From contig NZ_JALLIN010000024.1 in the NCBI RefSeq assembly GCF_023630175.1, positions 1 through 64,000 on the forward strand: 64,000 nt of DNA, written 5' to 3'. Every line of letters starts with the position of its first letter. Position 1 is the first letter of the stretch. The DNA is from Streptomyces cellostaticus. Lineage in GTDB: Bacteria; Actinomycetota; Actinomycetes; Streptomycetales; Streptomycetaceae. The notes below the pieces were generated by a model, which was given only the letters and a program-made list of their open reading frames with translations, had not been told where the DNA came from and made no database searches. The translations under genes were made by a program, and so were the position numbers. This document shows, piece after piece, positions 1-6,400 of this stretch.

Positions 1-108
1 TCCGCTCTCGCGTTTCCCTTTCCGGCGGTTCCGACTCTATCAGATCCTTTCGGCGTCTGATCCCCGGTCAGCGGGGTTTGTCTTCGCGGCTGTTGGGCCG
101 TTCCGACG
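1..108 (-). other. 5' leader of a leftward rRNA operon (partial)
   Basis: Read on the minus strand, this stretch resembles the precursor-16S leader of Streptomyces rRNA operons: a run of GATCTGATAGAGTCGGAA (minus strand, about 48-31) followed by a purine-rich GGAAAGGGAAACGCGA block. The 16S gene would lie left of the window. No protein gene is supported here; short open frames on both strands lack a ribosome site. The resemblance is from memory, so the identification is an inference that one alignment would settle. Confidence 0.6.
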
Positions 109-144
109 AGTGAGACTTTAGCGGATTCCTCGCTCCCGAGCTAA
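109..144 (-). promoter_or_regulatory. Probable rrn promoter, leftward
   Basis: On the minus strand a TTAGCT (144-139) is separated by 18 bases from TAAAGT (120-115), a good housekeeping-type -10. It points into the rRNA-type leader, so a start near 108 is expected. Streptomyces rRNA operons usually have several promoters; only this one lies clearly in view. Confidence 0.5.
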
Positions 145-354
145 TCGGGGGCTGCGTCCTTTCGAACGCGGATTCCTCATTTCGCGAATACGCACGCCGA
201 ATCAGCCGACGCGGAACGTCGGTGAAGTGAGTGGTACCTGCGGAATGGCTGTCCGGGGACCGACCGGGGTCGGCGCTCACGTCGGACAACTCGGAGAACA
301 CTACGTACGGGCTGGGGGCGTGTCAAACCGCCCCCGCTGAGCACGCGAGCGGCG

Positions 355-360
355 TACGCT
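355..360 (+). promoter_or_regulatory. -10 box of the trpS leader transcript
   Basis: TACGCT ends six bases before the leader-peptide ATG and no purine-rich ribosome site precedes that ATG. The geometry predicts transcription starting at or next to the A of ATG, giving a leaderless leader-peptide message. A matching -35 is not convincing. Confidence 0.5.
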
Positions 361-366
361 GCCGAC

Positions 367-408
367 ATGACCACGCGTACGTGTACCCAGTCCTGGTGGG
401 CCGCCTGA
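367..408 (+). CDS. Tryptophan leader peptide of the trpS attenuator
   Basis: A 13-codon frame encodes MTTRTCTQSWWAA, with two adjacent Trp codons (394-399) near its end. It is followed at once by overlapping inverted repeats, so its job is to sense charged tRNA-Trp by ribosome stalling. Auxiliary TrpRS genes of Streptomyces are known to be controlled by ribosome-mediated attenuation; the tandem Trp codons and hairpins here match that mechanism. Confidence 0.85.
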   Translation: MTTRTCTQSWWAA

Positions 409-443
409 CGGCGGCCGACTCACGTATGCACTCAACGGCCGCC
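399..443 (+). promoter_or_regulatory. Alternative hairpins (1:2 and 2:3) of the attenuator
   Basis: GGCCGCC at 399-405 overlaps the end of the leader peptide and pairs with GGCGGCC at 410-416. The same GGCGGCC can instead pair with GGCCGCC at 437-443, which is the left arm of the terminator. A ribosome stalled on the Trp codons would cover segment 1 and free segment 2 to form this antiterminator, leading to read-through into trpS when Trp-tRNA is scarce. Confidence 0.7.
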
Positions 444-458
444 GCTTCGGCGGCCGTT
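434..458 (+). terminator. Attenuator terminator upstream of trpS
   Basis: AACGGCCGCC (434-443) pairs perfectly with GGCGGCCGTT (449-458) around a tiny loop, followed by TCTCGTGTCT. It lies between the leader peptide and trpS and shares its left arm with the antiterminator, as expected for an amino-acid attenuator. Confidence 0.75.
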
Positions 459-529
459 CTCGTGTCTGCTCCAGGGCTCCGGGGGCCGGCCGGCCGGGAC
501 GGCGGTCTCGATCAGGAGATGGAGCCGAG

Positions 530-1555
530 ATGGCACGGGTCTTCAGCGGGATCAAACCGACCGGGCATCTGACCCTGGGGAACTACCTGGGAGCCGTGCG
601 GCGCTGGGCGGAGGTGGACCAGCACAGGTCCGACGCCCTGTTCTGCGTCGTCGACCTGCACGCGCTGACGGTGGAGCACGATCCGGCACGGGTGCTCAGA
701 CTGAGCCGCCAGGCGGCGACGCTGCTGCTCGCGTCGGGGCTGGATCCCGAGCTGTGCACGGTGTTCCTGCAGAGCCACGTCGACGAGCACACGCGTCTGT
801 CGTACCTGCTGGAGTGCGTGGCGACGGACGGCGAGATGCGCCGCATGATCCAGTACAAGGAGAAGGCGCCGCGCGAACGCGAGCGAGGCGGGAGCGTGCG
901 GCTGTCGCTGCTGACGTATCCGGTGCTGATGGCCGCGGACATCCTGGCCTACGGGGCCGACGAGGTGCCGGTCGGCGAGGACCAGACGCAGCACGTCGAG
1001 CTGACGCGGGACCTGGCGGTGCGGTTCAACCAGCGCTACGGGCACACGTTCGTGGTGCCGAGGGCCACTCCTCCGGTGGTGGCCGCTCGGGTCATGAACC
1101 TCCAGGACCCGACGTCGAAGATGGGGAAGTCGGACGACTCCGGGCCGGGCATCGTCCATCTGCTCGACGAGCCGGCCGTGGTGCGCAGGAAGGTCATGCG
1201 GGCCGTGACCGACAGCGGCCGGGACGTGGAGTACGACCGGGAGGCGCGGCCCGGGGTGGCGAACCTGCTGGAGATCCTCGCGGCGTGCACGGGCGGGGAC
1301 CCGAAGGCGCTGGCCGGTGACTACGCCTCCTACGGCGCCCTGAAGAAGGACACCGCGGAGGCCGTGGTGGAGGTGCTCGGGCCGATCCGGGCCAGGCACC
1401 GGGAGCTGTGCGCGGACCCCTCGTACGTGGAAGGGGTGCTGCGCCGGGGCGCGGAGAAGGCCCGGGCGATGGCGCGGCCGACCGTCGACGCCGTGCACCG
1501 GGCGATCGGGCTCGTGCCGGCCGTGTCCGCGCCCGTGCCGGACCCGGTCCGCTGA
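530..1555 (+). CDS. trpS: Tryptophanyl-tRNA synthetase (auxiliary, attenuated)
   Basis: A class I aminoacyl-tRNA synthetase of 341 residues that charges tRNA-Trp. The HIGH-type motif is PTGHLTLGN (10-18) and the KMSKS loop appears as KMGKS near residue 200. VPVGEDQTQHVE, typical of TrpRS, is present. The Gln at position 9 of the Bacillus stearothermophilus enzyme, which is close to bound inhibitor, is Lys here, while the following His (44, in VDLHALT) is kept. The ATG at 530 follows GGAG. Gene position behind a Trp attenuator suggests this is the inducible TrpRS, of the type linked in Streptomyces to indolmycin resistance; that last point is inference. Confidence 0.93.
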   Translation: MARVFSGIKPTGHLTLGNYLGAVRRWAEVDQHRSDALFCVVDLHALTVEHDPARVLRLSRQAATLLLASGLDPELCTVFLQSHVDEHTRLSYLLECVATDGEMRRMIQYKEKAPRERERGGSVRLSLLTYPVLMAADILAYGADEVPVGEDQTQHVELTRDLAVRFNQRYGHTFVVPRATPPVVAARVMNLQDPTSKMGKSDDSGPGIVHLLDEPAVVRRKVMRAVTDSGRDVEYDREARPGVANLLEILAACTGGDPKALAGDYASYGALKKDTAEAVVEVLGPIRARHRELCADPSYVEGVLRRGAEKARAMARPTVDAVHRAIGLVPAVSAPVPDPVR

Positions 1556-1570
1556 GAGCAGACCCTGGTG

Positions 1571-1614
1571 CCGGGAGTCCCGCCGGCCGCTCGCGGGGCG
1601 GGCGGGACTCCCGG
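1571..1614. terminator. Bidirectional terminator between trpS and proC
   Basis: A perfect 14-bp stem, CCGGGAGTCCCGCC (1571-1584) with its complement at 1601-1614, lies between the convergent trpS and proC. A very similar GGGAGTCCCG/CGGGACTCCC arm pair recurs downstream of cseC (24323-24384). Confidence 0.8.
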
Positions 1615-1691
1615 AACGGGCCCTGGTGCCGGGCCCCGGAGCGGTGGAGGCAAGCCGGTGTCCGGCCACCGTGCGGGGGACTCCGCCCGGG

Positions 1692-2504
1692 TCAGTCCTT
1701 CTTGCCGGAGGCCAGCTCGCGGCTCCGGTCGCGGGCGGCCTCCAGGGCGGCGATGAGGGCGGCGCGCACGCCGTGGTTCTCCAGCTCGCGGATGGCGTTG
1801 ATCGTCGTACCGGCCGGAGAGGTCACGTTCTCGCGCAGCCTGACCGGGTGCTCGCCGCTGTCGCGGAGCATCACCGCGGCGCCGATGGCGGACTGGACGA
1901 TGAGGTCGTGGGCCTTGTCGCGGGGCAGACCGAGCAGGATGCCGGCGTCGGTCATGGCCTCGACCAGGTAGAAGAAGTACGCCGGGCCGGAGCCGGACAG
2001 CGCGGTGCAGGCGTCCTGCTGGGTCTCGGGCACACGCAGCGTCTTGCCGACGCCGCCGAAGATCTCCTCGGCGTGCGCGAGATGGGCCTCCCCGGCGTGG
2101 CTGCCGGCGGAGATGACGGACATCGCCTCGTCGACGAGGGCGGGGGTGTTCGTCATGACGCGGACGACCGGGGTGCCGGCGGCGAGGCGCTCCTCGAAGA
2201 AGGACGTGGGGATGCCGGCCGCGCCGCTGATGACCAGGCGGTCGGGGGAAAGGTGCGGGGCGAGTTCGTCCAGGAGGGCGCCCATGTCCTGCGGCTTGAC
2301 CGTGAGGATCAGGGTGTCTGCGGTCTTGGCGGCCTCGGTGTTGGTGACCGGGGTGACTCCGTGGCGGGCGCGGAGTTCTTCGGCGCGCTCGGGGCGGCGG
2401 GCGGTCACCAGGAGGTCGTCGGGGGCCCAGCCGGCCCGGATCATCCCGCTGAGCAGGGCTTCGCCGATCTTGCCGGTGCCGAGGACTGCGACTTTCTGGC
2501 TCAT
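1692..2504 (-). CDS. proC: Pyrroline-5-carboxylate reductase
   Basis: The last enzyme of proline synthesis: it reduces pyrroline-5-carboxylate with NAD(P)H in the cytoplasm. The 270-residue protein opens with MSQKVAVLGTGKIGEA, a Rossmann GxGxxG fold. Near the C-terminus are the family signatures SGSGPAYFFYLVEAM and ENVTSPAGTT. An open frame continues upstream, but the ATG at 2504 starts exactly at the Rossmann strand, as in the family. A GAGACT lies seven bases before it and could be a leaderless -10. It is convergent with trpS. Confidence 0.95.
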   Translation of the reverse strand: MSQKVAVLGTGKIGEALLSGMIRAGWAPDDLLVTARRPERAEELRARHGVTPVTNTEAAKTADTLILTVKPQDMGALLDELAPHLSPDRLVISGAAGIPTSFFEERLAAGTPVVRVMTNTPALVDEAMSVISAGSHAGEAHLAHAEEIFGGVGKTLRVPETQQDACTALSGSGPAYFFYLVEAMTDAGILLGLPRDKAHDLIVQSAIGAAVMLRDSGEHPVRLRENVTSPAGTTINAIRELENHGVRAALIAALEAARDRSRELASGKKD

Positions 2505-2736
2505 GCGGCTCAGTCTCGCACCGGGGCGGGTGGGTACGGGCCCCTGTCCGGCTGGCGGAACACGGGCCGCGTCCCCCGGCCGGCTGCGCGGTCCGCCGTC
2601 GGACGGGGCCGGTTCGGGGAGCCGGGGTCCGGTGCCGTGCGTCGCGGGGCGCGGAAGGGCGCCGTGGCGGGCCACGACGACGCGGCGAGGCACGGCACCG
2701 GGGTCGGTGAGCCCGGCACGAGCCCGGCGAGAGGCC

Positions 2737-3516
2737 CTACGCGGTCCGCCGTCGCAGGGTCGCCGCGCCCAGGGCCAGGACCAGGACCGCGCAGCCGGCC
2801 ACGATCAGCACGTCGCGTACGAACGTGGCGGTCATGTCGGTGTGGTGCAGGATCTCGTTCATGCCGTCGACGGCGTACGACATGGGCAGGACGTCCGAGA
2901 CGGCCTCCAGGGCGGGGTGCATGTCGGAGCGGGGCGTGAAGAGCCCGCAGAGCAGGAGCTGGGGAAAGATCACCGCCGGCATGAACTGGACCGCCTGGAA
3001 CTCGGAGGCCGCGAAGGCCGAGACGAAGAGACCGAGGGCCGTGCCGAGCAGGGCGTCGAGGAGTGCGACGAGCAGGAGCAGCCAGGCCGAGCCGGTGACG
3101 TCCAGGCCCAGGCCCCAGAGCGCGAGGCCGGTGGCGAGCGCGGACTGGACGACGGCGACGGCACCGAAGGCGAGCGCGTAGCCGGCGATGAGGTCCGCTT
3201 TGCCCAGGGGCATGGCGAGGAGTCGTTCGAGGGTGCCCGAGGTGCGTTCGCGCAGGGTGGCGATCGAGGTGACCAGGAACATGGTGATCAGCGGGAAGAT
3301 GCCGAGCAGCGAGGCGCCGATGTTGTCGAAGGTGCGGGGGCTGGCGTCGAAGACGTAGCGCAGCAGGACCAGCATCAGGCAGGGGACGAGGATCATCAGC
3401 GCGATGGTCCGCGGGTCGTGCCGGAGCTGGCGCAGGACGCGGGCCGCGGTGGCGGTGGTGCGGGCGGCGCTGAACGCGCCGGTCGGGGCGGGGGCCGCCG
3501 GGGACGTCGTGCTCAT
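2737..3516 (-). CDS. ABC-2 type transporter permease
   Basis: A 259-residue integral membrane protein with about six hydrophobic helices, of the ABC-2 exporter type. FxLVTSIATLRERTSGTLERLLAMP, with its RxxGTLE core, is the classic ABC-2 cytoplasmic motif. The ATG overlaps the stop of the ATPase gene (ATGA, 3516-3513), so the two are translationally coupled and form one exporter. The substrate cannot be read from sequence; such two-gene systems often export drugs or antimicrobial peptides. Confidence 0.85.
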   Translation of the reverse strand: MSTTSPAAPAPTGAFSAARTTATAARVLRQLRHDPRTIALMILVPCLMLVLLRYVFDASPRTFDNIGASLLGIFPLITMFLVTSIATLRERTSGTLERLLAMPLGKADLIAGYALAFGAVAVVQSALATGLALWGLGLDVTGSAWLLLLVALLDALLGTALGLFVSAFAASEFQAVQFMPAVIFPQLLLCGLFTPRSDMHPALEAVSDVLPMSYAVDGMNEILHHTDMTATFVRDVLIVAGCAVLVLALGAATLRRRTA

Positions 3517-4343
3517 CGGGTGGTCTCCTCGGTGCGTTCCGCGTCCGCGGCGGCGGCTTGGTCCACCAGGCGGAGGAAGGCGGCCTCGACGGTGTCGGTG
3601 CCGGTACGGGCGCGCAGGGCGTCCGGCGTGTCTCCCCCGGCCTCCGGCCCGGAGGTGCCGCCGGCCAGGATCCGGCCGTCGCGCATCAGGAGCAGCCGGT
3701 GGCAGCGTTCGGCCTCGTCCATGACGTGGGAGGAGACGAGGAGGGTGACGCCCCGCTCGGCGACGAGGGCGTGGAAGAGGTTCCACAGGTCGCGCCGCAG
3801 GACGGGGTCGAGACCGACCGTCGGCTCGTCCAGGACGAGGAGTTCGGGGGTGCCGAGAAGGGCGACGGCGAGGGAGACGCGGCTGCGCTGGCCGCCGGAG
3901 AGGTTGCCGGCGAGCGCGTCCGCGTGGGTGGTGAGGTCGACGTCGCCGAGGACGCGGCGGACGTCGTCGCGGCGGTCGGCCTTGGCGCGGCCGGGGTCGA
4001 GGACCGAGGCGAAGTAGTCCAGGTTCTGGCGGACGGTCAGGTCGTCGTAGACGGAGGGGGCCTGGGTGACGTAGCCGATGCGGCTGCGCAGGGTGGGGTG
4101 TCCGGCGGGACGGCCGAGGACGTCGAGGGTGCCGGAGACGTTGGCCTGGGTGGCCACGATGGAGCGCATGAGGGTGGATTTGCCGCAGCCGGACGGGCCG
4201 AGCAGGCCGGTGATCCGGCCGCGCGCGACGGTGAAGGAGAGGCGGCGCAGGACGGTGCGGGAGCCACGGACGACGGTGAGGCCGTCGGCGCGGACGGCGT
4301 CCGGTGCCGTGTGCTGGGGCGGATCGGGCACATAATTCATCAC
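3513..4343 (-). CDS. ABC transporter ATP-binding protein
   Basis: A 276-residue ATPase that drives the partner permease. Walker A is GPSGCGKST (about residues 48-56), the signature is LSGGQRSR, Walker B is LLVLDEPTVGLD and the switch His is in SSHVMDEAE. The start is GTG at 4343 or the next codon, ATG at 4340. There is no ribosome site; a -10-like AACTAT ends seven bases before the GTG, which suggests a leaderless message. An 18-bp perfect palindrome covers this start and the end of the -10, so expression is probably under direct repression. Confidence 0.9.
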   Translation of the reverse strand: MMNYVPDPPQHTAPDAVRADGLTVVRGSRTVLRRLSFTVARGRITGLLGPSGCGKSTLMRSIVATQANVSGTLDVLGRPAGHPTLRSRIGYVTQAPSVYDDLTVRQNLDYFASVLDPGRAKADRRDDVRRVLGDVDLTTHADALAGNLSGGQRSRVSLAVALLGTPELLVLDEPTVGLDPVLRRDLWNLFHALVAERGVTLLVSSHVMDEAERCHRLLLMRDGRILAGGTSGPEAGGDTPDALRARTGTDTVEAAFLRLVDQAAAADAERTEETTR

Positions 4344-4380
4344 GTGATGAATAGTTGCCCCGGTGGACGGGTTCCGTCAA
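4335..4380 (-). promoter_or_regulatory. Promoter and palindromic operator of the ABC exporter
   Basis: On the minus strand TTGACG (4380-4375) is followed 18 bases later by AACTAT (4356-4351). A perfect 18-bp palindrome, ATTCATCACGTGATGAAT, spans 4335-4352 and covers the edge of the -10, the predicted start site and the start codon. This is a strong repressor-operator layout. The regulator is not encoded next to the exporter. Confidence 0.6.
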
Positions 4381-4404
4381 GGGGCGTGTTCACGCGTGCC
4401 CGAG

Positions 4405-4446
4405 GACGAAGGCGGCGGCCGGTGTGCACCGGCCGCCGCCTTCGTC
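4405..4446. terminator. Terminator after the methyltransferase gene
   Basis: A perfect 20-bp stem (4405-4424 with 4427-4446) closes over a two-base loop. It sits directly downstream of the leftward methyltransferase gene and upstream of the ABC exporter promoter, so it separates the two transcripts. Confidence 0.8.
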
Positions 4447-4463
4447 CCGTCGGTGATGTGGTG

Positions 4464-5246
4464 TCAGGTCCTGGTGGCGACGAGCAGGAGCACCTCGTAC
4501 GTCTCCTCGACGACGCCGTCCGGGAAGACCTTCAGCAGATGGCCGCGCTCCTCGGCGAGGAAGGCGTCCCTGCGCTCCGCCGGGGCGACCAGGAACGCGG
4601 AGTGGCTGCCGATGTTGGCGAGGTGGGTGTCGAGCGGCACGCGGCGGCTCCACCGGATGTCCCGGCGGGTGAAGCGGAGGCGCCCGGTGGGGTCGGCCCG
4701 CACTCGCTCGCCCGCGCCGCGCTTCTCGGCGGGGATGTCGACACCGAGGAAGCGGGCGGTCCGCTCGGCGGACTCGGCGATCCACTCGACGTCGACGGCG
4801 TCGGTGTTCCACCACAGCGCCAGCGCCCCGCCCGGACGCAGTACCCGCAGCGCCTCCGGCACCGCCCGGGCGGGATCGGTCCAGTGCCAGGCCTGGGCGT
4901 AGGTGAGGAGATCGGCGTGGGCGTCGGCGACCGGCAGGGCGTTGCCGTCGCCCCGCACGATCGGGACGTCCGGCAGGACGCGGCGGAACTCGGCGGCCAT
5001 GCCCTCGCCCGGTTCGACCGCGAGGACGTCGGCTCCCCGGGCGCGCAGCAGGGCGGTGGCGATACCGGTTCCGGCGCCGACGTCCACCACCCGGGCGCCG
5101 GCCAGGGGCCGCCCGGCCAGTTCCTCCACGGCGTCCAGGAGGGCCGGCGGATAGGAGGGACGGTTCGCCGCGTACTGGGCGGCCGCGGCGTTGAAGGAGT
5201 GGGCGCGCGTGCCGCGCGCCGGCTCGGCGGTGTGGGGCGTGGTCAT
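4464..5246 (-). CDS. Class I SAM-dependent methyltransferase
   Basis: A 260-residue soluble protein of the ubiE/COQ5-like Methyltransf_11 type. Motif I is VVDVGAGTGIAT (about 52-63), followed by an acidic VLAVEPGEGM strand and a D/N loop in RGDGNALPVADA. YAQAWHWTDP is typical of this small-molecule methyltransferase group. The substrate is unknown and the neighbours give no clue. A CAGCAT six bases before the ATG could be a leaderless -10. Confidence 0.8.
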   Translation of the reverse strand: MTTPHTAEPARGTRAHSFNAAAAQYAANRPSYPPALLDAVEELAGRPLAGARVVDVGAGTGIATALLRARGADVLAVEPGEGMAAEFRRVLPDVPIVRGDGNALPVADAHADLLTYAQAWHWTDPARAVPEALRVLRPGGALALWWNTDAVDVEWIAESAERTARFLGVDIPAEKRGAGERVRADPTGRLRFTRRDIRWSRRVPLDTHLANIGSHSAFLVAPAERRDAFLAEERGHLLKVFPDGVVEETYEVLLLVATRT

Positions 5247-5332
5247 ACCACCATGCTGTCCACCGCCGGGGACATGGACACGAGCGGGTTCACGACCGCG
5301 CGGTGGCGGCGAGCCGCGCCGCCCGCCCCGCG

Positions 5333-5857
5333 TCAGCGGCGGCGCTTGCGCTTCGACGGGTCGCCCGTGCGCCGGGAGGACCGGCGCTGGTACTCCTCAC
5401 GGGCCTTGTCGTACTCCTCGCGGTGCAGTTTCTCGCCCGGGGCCTCGGCGAGGGCGCGGAGGAAGTAGGCCAGCAGGGAGCCGACGAAGCCGATGGCGAG
5501 CAGGCCGCGCAGCGACGCCTGCCGCTGGGGGTCGTGGCGGCGGCCGAACCCCTCCCAGGTGTTGCGGAAGGCCAGCGCGCTGCAGATGGCGAACATGGCG
5601 ATGATCAGTACGGTCACGAAGGCGCCGGTGCCGGCGATCTGCAGGCCGTCGTAGGCGAAGCGCAGCACCAGGCAGGAGACGACGGCCGCGGCCAGGGAGC
5701 CGGCCGCCACGGCGGCCCGGCGGGCCGCGTACCCGTGGTCGTGGTCCACCCAGGAGGTGCCGAAGAAGCGGAGGGGTTCGGGGCGGGGTCCGCCGCCCTC
5801 GGCCTCGCCGCGCGCGGAGCCCGCCTGGTCCTCCGGGGTGCCGGTTTCGTCGCTCAC
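5333..5857 (-). CDS. Small multi-pass membrane protein
   Basis: A 174-residue protein with an acidic/Gly/Pro-rich N-terminal tail, about three hydrophobic segments (around residues 48-70, 76-95 and 115-133) and a very basic end (SRRTGDPSKRKRRR). I do not recognise a named family. The GTG at 5857 is preceded by CATAAT with a six-base gap and no ribosome site, a good leaderless start. No partner is evident. Confidence 0.75.
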   Translation of the reverse strand: MSDETGTPEDQAGSARGEAEGGGPRPEPLRFFGTSWVDHDHGYAARRAAVAAGSLAAAVVSCLVLRFAYDGLQIAGTGAFVTVLIIAMFAICSALAFRNTWEGFGRRHDPQRQASLRGLLAIGFVGSLLAYFLRALAEAPGEKLHREEYDKAREEYQRRSSRRTGDPSKRKRRR

Positions 5858-5902
5858 GGGACGATTATGGCTCCGGACGCCGGCGGGCTCCGGGCGGGGT
5901 CG

Positions 5903-6217
5903 TCAGGAGCAGCGGGAGGCCACGTATCCGTCGCGGCCGGTGTACACGTAGGCGTCGGAGACGAACTCGCCGTTGTTGATGTTGTCCCAGAGCTTCGAGG
6001 TGCCGTACGGGCCCGACACGCTGGTGCCGGGCGTCTGGCAGAAGATGGGGACGCTGGCACCCTCGGACAGGACCCGGACGATTCCGTAGCCGGTGCCGGG
6101 ACCGCTTCGTACGTTCAGCCGGACACCCGGGGCGACCGGGTACGTGCGTACGGCGGCCGCCGCCGCCGGCGCGTCGTGCCGGCCGCTCGTGGACGCGTCG
6201 GTGTGGTCGACGGACAT
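5903..6217 (-). CDS. Bacterial SH3-domain protein
   Basis: A 104-residue protein. From about residue 30 it has a bacterial SH3 fold: VRLNVRSGPGTGYGIVRVL, then a Cys pair (IFCQTPG and VASRCS) that could form a disulfide. Such domains usually bind cell-wall peptides. No clear signal peptide is visible from the ATG at 6217, although that start has an excellent ribosome site (GGGGGAGGACTGTC). It could act extracellularly only if an upstream start or unusual export is used. It is divergent from a membrane kinase gene. Confidence 0.75.
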   Translation of the reverse strand: MSVDHTDASTSGRHDAPAAAAAVRTYPVAPGVRLNVRSGPGTGYGIVRVLSEGASVPIFCQTPGTSVSGPYGTSKLWDNINNGEFVSDAYVYTGRDGYVASRCS

Positions 6218-6353
6218 GACAGTCCTCCCCCGTTGAGCCCCATGACAGCGATGGGGTCCCCTGCGTTGCAGCGCGCGCCGCCTCCCGGGACCCGGGCACG
6301 CGACTCGCACGCGGAGGCTAGCAAGCCGCCTCGGTCTCGTACGAGTCATCGAC

Positions 6354-6359
6354 TAGGCT
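6354..6359 (+). promoter_or_regulatory. Probable -10 of the kinase gene
   Basis: TAGGCT lies about 41 bases before the ATG at 6401, predicting a short untranslated leader that holds GGGGGTGG as ribosome site. A perfect CTCGTACGAG palindrome (6336-6345) sits in the -35 region and might be an operator. No good -35 hexamer is seen. Confidence 0.35.
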
Positions 6360-6400
6360 CCGTGCGTCGCGCGCACGGACGAAAAGCACGGGGGTGGTCC

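Noticed and set aside
68..301. Short open frames near the left edge
   Set aside because: They run through the rRNA-operon promoter and leader and lack ribosome sites.
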